DNA of 64,000 bases from Macrosoma leucophasiata (GCA_036365455.1 JAWQUS010000020.1:4623001-4687000), one strand, 5' to 3'. Counted from the stretch's first letter, positions 23,442 through 33,672 are shown. The notes: a model not told the origin generated them from the sequence alone. Numbers and translations are program-made.

Positions 23442-23645
23442 TTTTTTTTTTTATTCTCCATATCTGGCGTCATCCGTAGTAGGATCTGCCAGGACACTGT
23501 TGCAATGTCCTATTTCTAATGAAGCCCTGCGATGAGCCTTACCTCGAACACATTCAACCAAAATATGGTATACGTCTTCCTCTTTACCACATATACTACA
23601 ATTAGGGGTATCAGATTGACTCATTAAGAATTTAAACTTATTAAT
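23442..23645 (-). mobile_element. LINE family L 3' fragment
   Basis: This is the reverse complement of 26318-26520. It encodes the same zinc-knuckle tail (NCSICGKVEDVYHILVEC) in the minus sense and starts at the same TAAGTTTAAATTCTTAATGA junction region. The left end is a T-run (A-tail). Confidence 0.8.
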
Positions 23646-23796
23646 ATAATGTTATTATTCCTAAGTAACAAAGTAGTTTCATCTGGGAGCACGCCATGAC
23701 TTCGTCAATGATGAGAGAAGACTGTTTGGAACGCTAATGGATCACCGCCGCGAGTTGACAGTCCGACGAGTTCAGACAGTCAGTGACAGTCTACAG

Positions 23797-24860
23797 TTTA
23801 TTTATTTATTTATCCATTTATTTCAGGCAACAAAATTGATTATAATTAAACAACAGGCCCATATAAATATATACCTTATAAACTAACATACATATTAATA
23901 TATATTATATTGTGTTAGTACATATAACTTATAGCTATATTAGTACACTTCACTTGCACTGTGTCATTGTGCGTTCGAGTGGCACTTGTCCCCGGAAGCG
24001 ACGGAACACCACATCTTGCGGCCAAAAGCTTTCCTCCATGACGAGGTGCAGCAGGAATGTTGGCACACGCACCACGAACGACTTGAAGTTGACGTTGCGG
24101 CGCGACTCCAACAGCTGCACTCTCAGCGTGTATTCAGCTTTCGACGTAAGAAATCCACGACGTCTTCCGCCTCGGTCGTGTAGTGGAGGCGAGAGATGTA
24201 CACCGGCGTGTTCGGTTTCGCTTCGTGCAGACCTATATTGGGGTCTACCGGAGCCTTACCGCAGCTGTTCTTGTTGGTTCGCTGACGGCGCTTCCTCCCT
24301 TGTACGAAACCATCGTTATCATCAGCCCGGTTCGTGGCCTTTTCAGGCCTGGGCTTCGCAGGGATCGTCGCAGAAACGCTCTCAGTGACCATTCTGACCG
24401 GTCGTGTTAGAGGTCGTGCAGCGCGGGGAGGGGCTGCGCGGACGAGGGCCGGGCTGCGGGGCGCGCGGACAGCGCATATCGCAGGCACAGCACTCGGCAC
24501 CGGCGACAATACCGCTGACGCGAAACTTGCAGGCGATGCATCGAGGGGGCTAGCACCTCGCACGGTGTTGATGTTATTAGACACCGTCGGTGACCTCGTT
24601 ACCGTCACAGTATTACGTAACTCATTTATTTGATTGCGCAAATCAGCGACGGTAACTTGGGAGGCGTCTAATTTATTTTGCACCTCTGCTAAGCTCGCCT
24701 TCAGAGAAACTATGTCTCTCAAGAGGCAAGTCACATCTACGTGGTCGAAAGTTACCGGAGGCAACTTATTCAGGTCCTTCGCCACAAATGTCGGAACTTC
24801 ATCTGGATCCACCTCCTTCAGCAGGGTTATTATGTCCTGCAGACCGTTATACCGTTAGCT
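23797..24860 (-). mobile_element. ORF1-only LINE derivative with (AAAT)n tail
   Basis: On the minus strand an ORF1-like gene is followed by about 150 bases of AT-rich 3' UTR and a simple AAAT-type tail (23797-23830), with no reverse transcriptase downstream. This resembles a half-LINE carrying only ORF1. The 5' end is truncated near 24860. No clear duplication was found. Confidence 0.65.
23950..24857 (-). pseudogene. LINE ORF1-type protein (coiled coil + RRM-like), frameshifted
   Basis: The frame is open from about 24857 (no start codon; 5'-truncated) and reads LLKEVDPDEVPTFV, LNKLPPVTFDHVDVTCLL and then a heptad-like stretch (VSLKASLAEVQNKL...VADLRNQINELR) suited to a coiled coil. A Pro/Ala/Arg-rich linker and a basic QGRKRRQR patch follow, then an RRM-like start, PVYISRLHYTTEAEDVVDFL. 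Near 24140 a one-base frameshift moves the reading frame. The rest (AEYTLRVQLLES, VNFKSFVVRVP, SFWPQDVVFRRFRG) continues in the next frame to a stop at 23952-23950. Such proteins are abundant in lepidopteran genomes and I take them as RNA-binding ORF1p of a CR1/Jockey-type LINE. That assignment is from memory. The copy cannot make a full protein. Confidence 0.7.
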
Positions 24861-24920
24861 CGCCGACTCGCCAATGGATATTACATATACACTTAATAAT
24901 CATGATTTTTATCATTTACT

Positions 24921-25170
24921 AGCCGACCCGGCAAACTTCGTATTGCCTCAGAATGAAATGATGTGTCAAAGTTTTGATAGATACGGACTATTTGTATGGG
25001 AAAATGAAATTGTGGTTTTTACTATTTCCCTTCAAACCTTCCCTGGACTTCCAAAAATCATTCAAAACTAAAATTAGCCTAATCGATCCACTCGTTCTCG
25101 AGTTTTAGCGAGACTAAAGAACAGCAATTGATTTTTATAAATATAAGAGTATCCATCAGAAAATCAAACT
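24921..25170 (+). repeat. Dispersed repeat, CCGACCCGGCAAACTTCG head
   Basis: It starts ACTAGCCGACCCGGCAAACT, includes CCACTCGTTCTCGAGTTTTA and ends TTTATAAATATAAGAGT. This is a common lepidopteran element tail whose exact family I do not assign. Confidence 0.6.
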
Positions 25171-25410
25171 TGTACACAAATGGTTACCTAAAACACACGA
25201 CAATCATAATACGGATAAGGTATCCGTATCATGTATCAATAAGCTCACAGAACACAATATTTAACGAACATAATCCGGATGTAGCATTCGGAAGTTGAGA
25301 GATTTGTGACTGGTAAAACAACTAGAACAGACGTTGTTAAAATTACTTCAAAGATTTTCATACCATCGAAATTGGAGATTTCTATTTGTTTGTCCTGTAA
25401 TAAGATGTTG

Positions 25411-25686
25411 GTAGAGCTCCAGTGACGGAGCTCGCGGGTGTAGGCATCACCGCATTACCTAATATACTTGCCGCTAAATGGTAGTGTTCAGCACTATCGT
25501 GTTCCGGTCAGGTGGTAATGTACGGCCCTGTAATTTCCGGCACAGAGGCATAACACCTTAAGCCTCAGGAGTGGCAACACATCTGCATTTTGACCTCTGG
25601 TCATATATCTGGTGTATAGGCTGCAGTCATCACTTAACATCAATGTGAACTGCATGCTTGTTTGCCACTTTTATTACATAAAAAAA
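25411..25686 (+). repeat. SINE-X reference copy with target-site duplication
   Basis: The element starts with a GAGCTCC-AGTGAC-GGAGCTC hairpin, then GCGGGTGTAGGCATCACCGC, TTGCCGCTAAATGGTAGTGT, TTCCGGTCAGGTGGTAATGT and CCGGCACAGAGGCATAACAC. It ends GTGAACTGCATGCTTGTTTG, CCACTTTTATTACAT and A(n). AGATGTTG at 25403-25410 recurs at 25687-25694, so it was inserted by retroposition. I could not find convincing Pol III A and B boxes, so its parent RNA is unknown. About 24 copies or fragments in both orientations make it the commonest sequence here. Confidence 0.9.
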
Positions 25687-25802
25687 AGATGTTGTGACGT
25701 GATGACTCTGAAGTGGTGGAAGAGAATTCTTCCGCTAGTGCAGTCAGTCAATCGAAGAATAGGGGTCAAACCATTACAATTATGCGACAGTAAGAAGAAT
25801 AA

Positions 25803-26200
25803 CGAGTTTTGGCGGGAACCTTGAAAAAGGCGTATAGTGCTCTTATGTTATTTCATTTCCTTGGTGTATTTTTAAGTTATATTGAATAAAGTTGGTGACA
25901 TTTTGTTTGATATAGGTTTATTACAGTACCCGTGTATAGTGAAATAGAATAACAGTGCGAAAACACGACTTTTCAGGTTGCCTCCTAAACTTCATTGTAA
26001 ATGTTCTGGTAAAGTAGCCATCGCTTTACTCGAATAACTGACTGTAACTCACTTGACTCTTGACTGACATACATACTTTATAAATAATCGACTGACTATA
26101 TTAAACTAACTTTTACGCTGCTTAAATAAATACGAATACGAAATAACGTTTTACTTGACACTGACAATATGCATAATAGCGATGCCATAATAACAAAAAA
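25803..26200 (+). repeat. Repeat E, forward copy
   Basis: It runs from GTTTTGGCGGGAACCTTGAA to CAATATGCATAATAGCGATG, collinear with the units in the 35-39 kb array and with the reverse copy at 604-973. Confidence 0.8.
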
Positions 26201-26221
26201 AATAAAAAAATACAGCCGAAA

Positions 26222-26627
26222 CCGTTGAGGTCTCCATGGATGACCGAGTGTGCCCTGTCCAGGAAAGAACTTGTCACAATGATGAGACTTCGCACCGGAC
26301 ATTTAGTAAGTTTAAATTCTTAATGAGTCAATCTGATACCCCTAATTGTAGTATATGTGGTAAAGTGGAAGACGTATACCATATCTTGGTTGAATGTGTT
26401 CGAGGTGAGGCTCATCGCAGGGCTTCATTAGAAATAGGACATTGCAACAGTGTCCTGGCAGATCCTACTACGGATGACGCCAGAATACTGTTGCAACTAT
26501 ATCAATTGTCAATGAGCTAATTTTGTTTAATTATTTTTTTTAAATGAAGAATGTAATTCATGTGAACGTATAGAGCGTCATGGTCTTTGACCAAGCTCTT
26601 TAAATGGAGAATAAAAAAAAATAAAAA
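26222..26627 (+). pseudogene. LINE family L, C-terminal ORF2 fragment with A-tail
   Basis: One frame reads WMTECALSRKELVTMMRLRT and GHLVS, as at the end of an RNase H-type domain. A frame change then gives FLMSQSDTPNCSICGKVEDV, YHILVEC and a stop at 26518. C-x2-C-x7-H-x4-C is the zinc knuckle that closes ORF2 of several non-LTR elements. The 3' UTR ends in ATAAAAAAAAATAAAAAT. The second copy (23442-23645) shares the sequence at the apparent frame change. Confidence 0.7.
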
Positions 26628-26644
26628 TATATAAAATAATAATA

Positions 26645-26790
26645 CAATAACGTAAGGTTAGGATCCCACTGTAGAATTATTTCGTTCATACAAATATCGT
26701 GCAAGCTTAATATTTACGCATATTTATAATCTAGAGAATAGGTTGCCCATTAAAATATGCCCGCAAGTATTTTTAATATTTTTTTTGGAA
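26645..26790 (+). repeat. Repeat N
   Basis: GGATCCCACTGTAGAATTAT, TTCGTTCATA, TTTACGCATATTTATAATCT and AGAGAATA recur at 44808-44960 and, reversed, at about 46470-46545. It is short, non-coding and unidentified. Confidence 0.65.
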
Positions 26791-27296
26791 AAAAAAGAAT
26801 TGTCCTCTCTACAGATTTATTATAAGTATAGATGAAAAGCCTTTTACTATATTTCAAACATTTCCATGTACACATGAATAATGTCAATGTGTATTCGAGA
26901 ACGACAGGAATACAGAATTGCTGATTCAATATATAATTCGACTCCACGTGTCCTGCATAGTTCAGAGGGGCGCAACTCAAGAACAAATTAGTGCCAATTG
27001 AATTGTACTGTGCTCCTGTCTATTTATTTTACTTGAGTAATTAGTTACGTGCCTAAATGTATGTTTCATCGATCATACAACCTTTCGAAACATCTAAATG
27101 ACTGGAAAAGAAAATCGAATAATAATATATACTCATTTTTGAAATTTAAATGTCTTTAGCCGTACCATGCACTGTTTGTGACGGGTAAAAAATGTTAAAC
27201 TCGCGCGCAGGGACACGTGATCCTGATAGAAAATGCGTAAGATAGACACGTGACCAGTATTGCATCCGCCTACTTTTTGGGAACCCAATGACAGCT
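26791..27296. other. No recognisable gene
   Basis: AT-rich sequence, nothing identified. Confidence 0.3.
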
Positions 27297-27480
27297 GTCG
27301 TGGTGGTGGTGGTATTGATGATTATGGTAATAGTGTTGGTAATGGTGGTGGTGTTGGTGGTGTTGGTAGCGTTGGTGGCGTTAATGGCGTTGGTAAAGTT
27401 GGTGCCATTGGTGGTGTTGGTGGTGTTGGTGGTGTTTGTGGTGTTGGTGGCGTTGGTGGTGTTAGTGATAATGGTGTTGC
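27297..27480 (+). repeat. GGTGTT/GGTGGT minisatellite
   Basis: About 180 bases of imperfect GGT/GTT triplets. Open frames on both strands (Gly-Val or Asn-Thr repeats) are produced by the repeat and are not genes. Confidence 0.9.
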
Positions 27481-27704
27481 AACAAAACAAAAAATGCTCT
27501 ATGACGTAGGGCCTACGTTAATATTCAATTTTTCACTACTGCTGGCCCTCCCGGAGTGCAACTCATTGTTTTTTTTTTTAATATTTCACTCGCATGTGTT
27601 ATTTTGAAAAATCAAATAAAATGAAAATCACACACATGATACATGATATGTAAAGAATAAAATATAACAAATAAAAGAGAAGAGCACAAGATTTGCCATT
27701 TGCA

Positions 27705-27895
27705 TTTACATTGTTATCCCGTAAAAATATTCAAAACACGTTGAGTGGATGTCCACGTTGGATAAACAAAGTTTTATTATTGCCGTGTGTTTTGAGTTTC
27801 GCTTTATAATATATTACATTCAGGTTTCTCGAGGGACTTAAAAATGGAAAGAACGAATAATAAACGAAATGTGTTATAAAAGAAATCTTGTTTTA
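27705..27895 (+). repeat. Repeat R, copy 1 of 3
   Basis: It contains AATATTCAAAACACGTTGAG, GTGGATGTCCACGTTGG, TGCCGTGTGTTTTGAGT and CGAGGGACTTAAAAATGG. Related direct copies are at 28955-29150 and 29730-29885. Confidence 0.7.
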
Positions 27896-27914
27896 TTTAT
27901 CTAATGATGGTGAT

Positions 27915-28176
27915 ATATGTACTAGCATGCAGTTCACGTTGATGGTACGTGAATACTGCTATACGTACTAGATATCTACACAAAAATTGTAAGTCAATAT
28001 GCAGATGCATTGTCACCCTTGAGGTCTTTGTTTTTTTGTTTCTGTGATAGTTATAACGGGGCTATACATTACTATCTAACTGGAATACGATAGTACTGAA
28101 CAATATCTACCATTTGGCGCCAGATTTATTTGATAATGCTAATTACGCTCTCGAGCACTGAAAGTCTACCATCAGT
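27915..28176 (-). repeat. SINE-X copy, diverged
   Basis: GCATGCAGTTCACGTTGATG, CAATATGCAGATGCATTGTC, GATAGTACTGAAC and CTACCATCAGTG keep SINE-X order. The GAGCTC hairpin has decayed. Confidence 0.7.
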
Positions 28177-28342
28177 GAAATTATAACTACAAAATTATTT
28201 ACTTGATTAATATTTATAGAGGAAAAACAACTATAGAGGGCAGAAGTAAAAATAAATTGTGGTCACAGTGGCATATCAGCTTAGACCTCAAGAGAGGCAA
28301 CTCAGAAATATCCGATCTATGTAGTGTATATGTTTTTTTTTA

Positions 28343-28632
28343 ATTTTTTTTTTATGTAATAAAAGTGGCAAACCTGCATGCAGTTCACATTCATGTTAAG
28401 TGAAGACTGCAGCCTATAGACACCCACACAATGACCAGAGGTCAAAATGCAGATGCGCTGCCACTCCTGAGGCATTAGGTGTTATGCCTCTGTGCCGGAA
28501 ATTACAGGGCCGTACATTACCACCTGACCGGAACACGATAGTGCTGAACACTACTATTTAGCGGCAACTATATTAGGTAATGCGGTGGTGCCTACGCCCG
28601 CGAGCTCCGTCACTGGAGCTCTACCACCAGTA
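28343..28632 (-). repeat. SINE-X copy, full length
   Basis: It is complete from the T-run plus ATGTAATAAAAGTGGC to CTGGAGCTCTACCACCAGTA. ATGTTT on both sides is a possible short duplication. A partial X-like stretch at 28255-28305 precedes it. Confidence 0.92.
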
Positions 28633-28954
28633 AAATGTTTATACTCGTATGCTATAGTACTATTACCTTTTGTCCTTGTAAACTGTAGGCTCGTTTGGCA
28701 TATCACGAAATTTGAAAATCATTAGAATGTAATAAACGAAATAAAGGTAGGGTAGGGTATTGACATAAAATCAACACAGCATCTTTTGAGAAACTTTTTA
28801 AGAATCGTTTTTCAGACTGAGGCTAAAAGATTAGTGATAATAAAGCCGAACGCATAACAATATTGACAATTTTACTTAACTCAGATAGGAATGAACAAAA
28901 TTAATTTAACGTTCAATAAAATAACAAATAAAGAAGTCGAGAGATTTTTTTGGC

Positions 28955-29150
28955 ATTAATGTTATTGTTAGAGTCGCACTCAGAAATATTCGGGACACGT
29001 TAAGCCGACGTCAACATTGAATCAACAAAAAATGTTCTTGCCGTGTGCTTTGAGTATCACATTATTTTATATTACATTAACGTTCCGCGAGGGACTTAAA
29101 AAATGGAAAGAATAATAAACGAGACTTGTTATAAACAAATCTAAACAATA
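28955..29150 (+). repeat. Repeat R, copy 2 of 3
   Basis: AATATTCGGGACACGTTAAG, GACGTCAACATTGAATCAAC, GCCGTGTGCTTTGAGT and CGAGGGACTTAAAAAATGG match copy 1 in order. Confidence 0.7.
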
Positions 29151-29249
29151 ACCGATGGAGGTAGAACTAAAAAACAACTGCCTTATTTATGCCCCCGTAA
29201 TTGTGGGCACAGTGGTATAATAGTTTAGGACTCAGGAGTGGCAACTACA

Positions 29250-29500
29250 TAAAGCAAAACGGGCCACCGGCCGCGGCGGACCGGAGGGGAGTAGGCATAT
29301 GCAGGCTCCTTTGCCTGACGACCAGATATTTAAATGCGTGCGTGATTTTGTTTTATATTTTTTTTTAAATCAAGGTGTGAGTTTCGTAGTAATAGACGAT
29401 TTAGTAGTGTGAGTGTGTGTCACACGTATTTGCATCAGTTATAAACGCTGTGGCTACTCCCCTCCAGTCCGCCGCGGCCGGTGGCCCGTGTTGCTCTATG
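29250..29500. mobile_element. MITE with long GC-rich inverted ends and 10-bp duplication
   Basis: GGGCCACCGGCCGCGGCGGA and CCGGAGGGGAGTAG (29261-29294) face CTACTCCCCTCCAGTCCGCC and GCGGCCGGTGGCCC (29454-29487), with one mismatch. The match extends outward for several more bases. GGCAACTACA at 29240-29249 and 29501-29510 is the duplication. A 9-10-bp duplication with long inverted ends fits a Mutator-like MITE. It interrupts an X-like remnant starting near 29205. The interior is non-coding. Confidence 0.8.
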
Positions 29501-29729
29501 GGCAACTACAATAAGATCTCATGTGGATTTTTGAGTAACAGTAGGTATACTGACCATTTATGATATAAAATGGATCAGAATGGAGTTAATAATCACCAGT
29601 CAATCTCATCACTTTAAAAACTTCTGTGGACGGCGATACATTAAGAAGTTGCAGATGTTACACAAAAAACAAAAATTATTTGACGTACAACAAACTAAGT
29701 TAACATTTAAAAATAACGAGACTGGCTCT

Positions 29730-29885
29730 GTTTGCATTAATGTTGTTGTTATGCCCCAAAAATATTCGGGACACGTTGAGTGGACGTCAACATTGAATCA
29801 TTGCCGTGTTGTGTCACGTATTAATATACCTATTAACTCTGCAAATTTTAAATATGGAAAGGTAATAAAAAATTACATAACATAA
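29730..29885 (+). repeat. Repeat R, copy 3 of 3
   Basis: AATATTCGGGACACGTTGAG, TGGACGTCAACATTGAATCA and TTGCCGTGTTGTGTCACG match the other copies; the 3' half has diverged. A 101-codon frame over it is not conserved in the other copies. Confidence 0.65.
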
Positions 29886-30471
29886 ATTAAAATAAATTAA
29901 CACACGCTGTTACGGTCATACTTCAGAAGCCTTATGTGGGGGACTGGACTTCATCACATCAATTCAATTAAATGTATCTGTAAGTACCCACTTGTAACAT
30001 TTGCATGCCTATATTAAGGTATAATTTGGACGAACTTATTATGTCTTATTTTAACATCTTTATTATATAGGTAGGTACCCATATTCCCAAATAAATAAAT
30101 TATAAAATAATAATAAAAAATTGTAATTGATTTTACAGACGTCGCGGTGTTGTGATAGGTTTAAGCACGTGAAACACTGGTGCATACAGACCTTTAAAAC
30201 TATCCCTCTAATCATCACTCCATAACACAAAGCTTTGGGCAGTTCAGAACTTGATCCGGGGCATTGCCTAAGCGAGATCAGATTTATTGTTGGCCAAAAA
30301 CTTTAACAGCTGGCTGCCTGCCACATCAATCTGATACGAGCCGGCTTTAGATGTGCCAGATAAATCTTATCGTATACGGTTTTAGGACATTTTTTCGTGG
30401 AAGGAATTTTATTTTGGGCCGACTTTAACAAGGGCTGCTGGTAAATTGGTGGCAATCTTTTTAAAAATATA
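29886..30471. other. No recognisable gene
   Basis: AT-rich; nothing identified. Confidence 0.3.
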
Positions 30472-30860
30472 CTAGCGGCCCGCACCGGCTTCGCACCAGT
30501 GCAATTTTGATACTTACATAATATTGCAACTATAAATTGAGATGTACACTATCCTATCGGGTAAGTTGGATCAAACTGCACACGGTGTGCAAGTTTGATT
30601 AAAATCGGTAAAGTGTGTATGAACAATTGAAAACTGACAATTTTAAGTGTGTTTAAACAATTGAAAACTGACATTTTTAAGGGAGTATGAACAATTGAAA
30701 GCGGACATTTTAAGTGTGTATTAACTATTGAAAACTGATATCTATTTTTAAGTGTGTATTAACATTTGAAATCAAAGTGCCATGTTGCATTTGTTCAAGG
30801 CAATTAAATTAAGAATAATAAAAGCAAGACCGACGACGTAAGTGCGTGTGCTAGTAATAA
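30472..30860 (+). repeat. Repeat V with internal minisatellite
   Basis: It starts CTAGCGGCCCGCACCGGCTT, with GTTGGATCAAACTGCACAC and GGTGTGCAAGTTTGATTAAA. About 4.5 units of a 33-36-bp tandem repeat (ACAATTGAAAACTGACA plus TTTTAAGTGTGTA) occupy 30613-30775. At the position where the Jockey element sits in the 47.7-kb copy, this copy is uninterrupted. Confidence 0.75.
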
Positions 30861-30930
30861 AAAAACCGGCCAAGTGCGTGTCGGGCCACGCGCAGTGTAG
30901 GGTTCCATCGTTATTTATTAGGTTTCACAT
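30861..30930 (+). repeat. Repeat W, 5' end only
   Basis: AAACCGGCCAAGTGCGTGTC, GGGCCACGCGCAGTGTAGGG and TTCCATCG match the first 50 bases of 6028-6666. Confidence 0.75.
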
Positions 30931-31148
30931 CAGCCAAGTGCGAATCGAATTCGCTGACAGAAGTGTCCGCTAGTCCGCTTCTAATACCAACAGAACAGAC
31001 ACTACCTCCCTATTCAGCTAAGCGTCAGAATACTCAGAATTTTGAATTTACGCTCTTAGCTCTTACGCAATAAACGCAATTAACTTGAATTTACAATAAA
31101 CAATGAAGACAATCTGGATCTGGTAAAAGTTACAAAGTCGAAGCTTGA

Positions 31149-31338
31149 ATATACTTGCCGCTAAATGGTAATGTTCAGCACTATCGTATTCCGGTCAGGT
31201 AGGCATAACACCTTAGGCCACAGGAGTGGTAACGCATCTGCATTTTGACCTTGGTCTTTGTGTGGGTGTCTAAAGGCTGCAGTCATCACTTTACATCAAT
31301 GTGAGCTGTACTCTTACTTGTCACTCTCGTTATATAAA
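31149..31338 (+). repeat. SINE-X copy, 5'-truncated with internal deletion
   Basis: It begins at CTTGCCGCTAAATGGTAATG, lacks the GTAATGTACGGCCCTGTAAT block, and ends GTTATATAAAAA. Confidence 0.85.
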
Positions 31339-31469
31339 AACCCAAGATTTCCCATTTTCGTTTTGTCCCATGTGATGACATAAGTTCTATCTCATGTGAA
31401 CAAGTCGGCCCCTTATGTTATACTTAAGAGTACCTTCATCTACTTAATGCCAAAAAGGAAACGTTTTCT

Positions 31470-31503
31470 TAACTTGTACTAAACTTAAGTTTAGTACAAG
31501 TTA
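31470..31503. repeat. Perfect 34-bp palindrome
   Basis: TAACTTGTACTAAACTT is followed immediately by its exact reverse complement with no loop. Confidence 0.9.
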
Positions 31504-31714
31504 TCTTGATATTTTATCCAAAAGTTTAACACTTTGTGTAATGTTTGATGAGTTCTTTATGTTAATACATCATCCATGTGTAAACACTTCAGAGTAGTTC
31601 TTGTTATACTGTTCAGTTGTTTTAAAAGGTTCTAGGTTCTAGGAAATTCTAGGTTTTATAAGGTCGCAATTATATTTGTAGGGCTCGGAAAACAGAAGGA
31701 AAAAACACTTCATT

Positions 31715-31972
31715 ATCACCGTTTCCGTGCTTCGGAGGGCACGTTAAGCCGTCGGTCCGGGTTGCTATCGATAGATAGCAGTCGTTAAACCTTGTCGGAG
31801 GCCTTATGGGCGGTTTGAAAACATCCGACATCGGGTTGGCCACTTACCCACCCACCTCCACCAATCCGCATTGGAGCGTGGTGGAGTAAGCTCCAGGCCT
31901 CCACCCAAAAAAAAAGGGGAGAGACTCGTGCCCAACAGTGGGACGTATAATGAGTTGCCATTATTATTATCA
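31715..31972 (+). repeat. SINE-Y, 5'-truncated copy
   Basis: It begins at CCGTTTCCGTGCTTCGGAGG and keeps GGTTTGAAAACATCCGACA, GCGTGGTGGAGTAAGCTCCA and the tail CAGTGGGACGTATAATGAGT then TTATTATTAT. Confidence 0.85.
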
Positions 31973-31974
31973 CC

Positions 31975-32115
31975 GTATCCGGCGCAGATATCCATTACTA
32001 GACCAAAGCCTCCCCATAAGGGGGGATATGCCGTAATCATTCCCCATAAGGAGGATATGCCGTATGTATGACCGTACTCGACATGCTTGGCATGTGGATT
32101 GGCGATCACACATAC
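31975..32115 (-). mobile_element. Internally deleted RTE derivative
   Basis: CCATTACTAGACCAAAGCCT matches the RTE 3' end, and ACATGCTTGGCATGTGGATT with GGCGATCAC matches the RTE 5' end (20573-20600). A CCCCATAAGG...GATATGCCGTA block is tandemly duplicated at the junction. Confidence 0.6.
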
Positions 32116-32116
32116 A

Positions 32117-32205
32117 CGGCAGCGCGTTGGCAACTCCCCTGTTGTTGCAAATGTTCATAGGCGACGGTCATCACTTTCCATCAGGTGGCCCGTTTGCTTG
32201 TTTTT
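32117..32205 (+). repeat. SINE-like repeat Z
   Basis: GGCAGCGCGTTGGCAACTCC, CATAGGCGACGGTCATCACT and TTCCATCAGGTGGCCCGTTT recur at 43937-44042 (reverse) and 62778-62872. Confidence 0.75.
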
Positions 32206-32211
32206 ATGACA

Positions 32212-32271
32212 GACACACACGCACGCTCTCTCTCTCTCTCTCTCTCTCTCTCGCTCTCTCACACACACACA
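32212..32271. repeat. (CA)n-(CT)n-(CA)n microsatellite
   Basis: A CACACA run, about 40 bases of CT repeat with one CG interruption, then CACACA again. Confidence 0.95.
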
Positions 32272-32907
32272 TCTTGTACTTACTACATATGAACAGACAT
32301 TCATACACAATAATATCCTAGATGTAGAAATAGTTTCTATTTGCTGTAAAATATGCTTAAATGCCTATTGTACCTAAGTTGTTACAAACCAAAAAATATA
32401 TAAAATCTCTTTTTGATAACCACGAGAGAAGTTGCGAGACATTTCTACCAACAATATATACACTGAGATTTTATCAATAAATATATTTTTATGAAACCGC
32501 TACCCGCAGAAAAAGGTATAAACTACCCTTTTCTGCTCTTTTTAGCATTCGCTTCTACCACAGCTGTTATTGAGGCAAAAACCAATAAATATGTAAGAAT
32601 AAATCACATATTTTATCTCTTTACAATAACTGCTGCCGAATATCAACTAGACCGTATTCTCAACCCTCCAGAGAACCTAGGTTCCAATTTCAAGGACACT
32701 CATATTAAAGTAGGGTCAGTTTTTATTAGACTGAGCGCTATAAATTCCTACATCTGAGCAAACGATCTGCTACAGCAGCTGAAAGTCTGCTTCTATTACA
32801 ATAAAATTTCTGATTAAGTATCCTAGTTTCATACAAAGTATTTCTATTGTGACTTGTTATTTTAATGACAGGTTTTACACTTGGCACTTTATGTGGTCGT
32901 AATAATA
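32272..32907. other. No recognisable gene
   Basis: An 88-codon frame at 32491-32757 has no recognisable domain and is not called. Confidence 0.3.
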
Positions 32908-33197
32908 TTTTTTTTTTTTTATGTAACCGAAGTGGCAAACAAGCATGCAGATCACATTCATGTTAAGTGATAACTGCAGCCTATAGACACCCACACAAAG
33001 ACCAAGGTCAAAATGCAGATGCGTTACCACTCCTGAGGCCTAAGGTATTACGCCTCTGTGCCGGAAATTACAGGGCCGTACATTACCACCTGACCGGAAC
33101 ACGACAGTGCTAAACACTACCATTTAGCGGCAAGTATATTAGGTAATGCGGTGGTGCCTACGCCTGCGAGCTCCGTCACTGGAGCTCTACCACCAGT
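32908..33197 (-). repeat. SINE-X, left arm of a head-to-head pair
   Basis: A full-length minus-sense copy ending CTGGAGCTCTACCACCAGTA, 33 bases before a plus-sense copy. Confidence 0.92.
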
Positions 33198-33230
33198 AAA
33201 CATTTGACTGAAGTTTGCAATGTATACATT

Positions 33231-33510
33231 GGTGGTAGAGCTCCAGTGACGGAGCTCGCGGGCGTAGGCACCAACGCATTGCCTAATATACTTGCCGCTA
33301 AATGGTAGTGTTCAGCACTATCGTGTTCCGGTCAGGTGGTAATGTATGGCCCTGTAATTTCCGGCACGGAGGCATAGCACCTAATGCCTCAGGAGTGGCA
33401 GCGCATCTGCATTTTGACCTCTGGTCATTATGTGGGTGTCTATAGGCTGCAGTCATCACTTAACATCAATGTGAAGTGCATGCTTGTTTGCCACCTTTAT
33501 TACAAAAAAA
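33231..33510 (+). repeat. SINE-X, right arm of a head-to-head pair
   Basis: A full-length plus-sense copy. AATGTAT before it (near 33219) recurs after its A-tail (near 33509), so it has its own short duplication. With the preceding copy it makes a roughly 280-bp inverted repeat. Confidence 0.92.
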
Positions 33511-33672
33511 ATGTATTAAAGGTGGTGGCTGGTGCGAAGTGGCAATCATGTTTGTTTGATACGGATGTTATGCCCCTGTGTCGGAAATTACAGGGTTTTA
33601 CTGTAATATTTTTCTTTCTCTTTTGATTACACCCGTCGCATTGGCCATCGAACGACATTCATATTTTATACT

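Noticed and set aside
24183..24858. Plus-strand frames over the ORF1-type region
   Set aside because: They are antisense to a frame with a coherent coiled-coil plus RRM-like layout.
27288..27509. Gly-Val and Asn-Thr repeat proteins
   Set aside because: They are translations of a GGT/GTT minisatellite on both strands.
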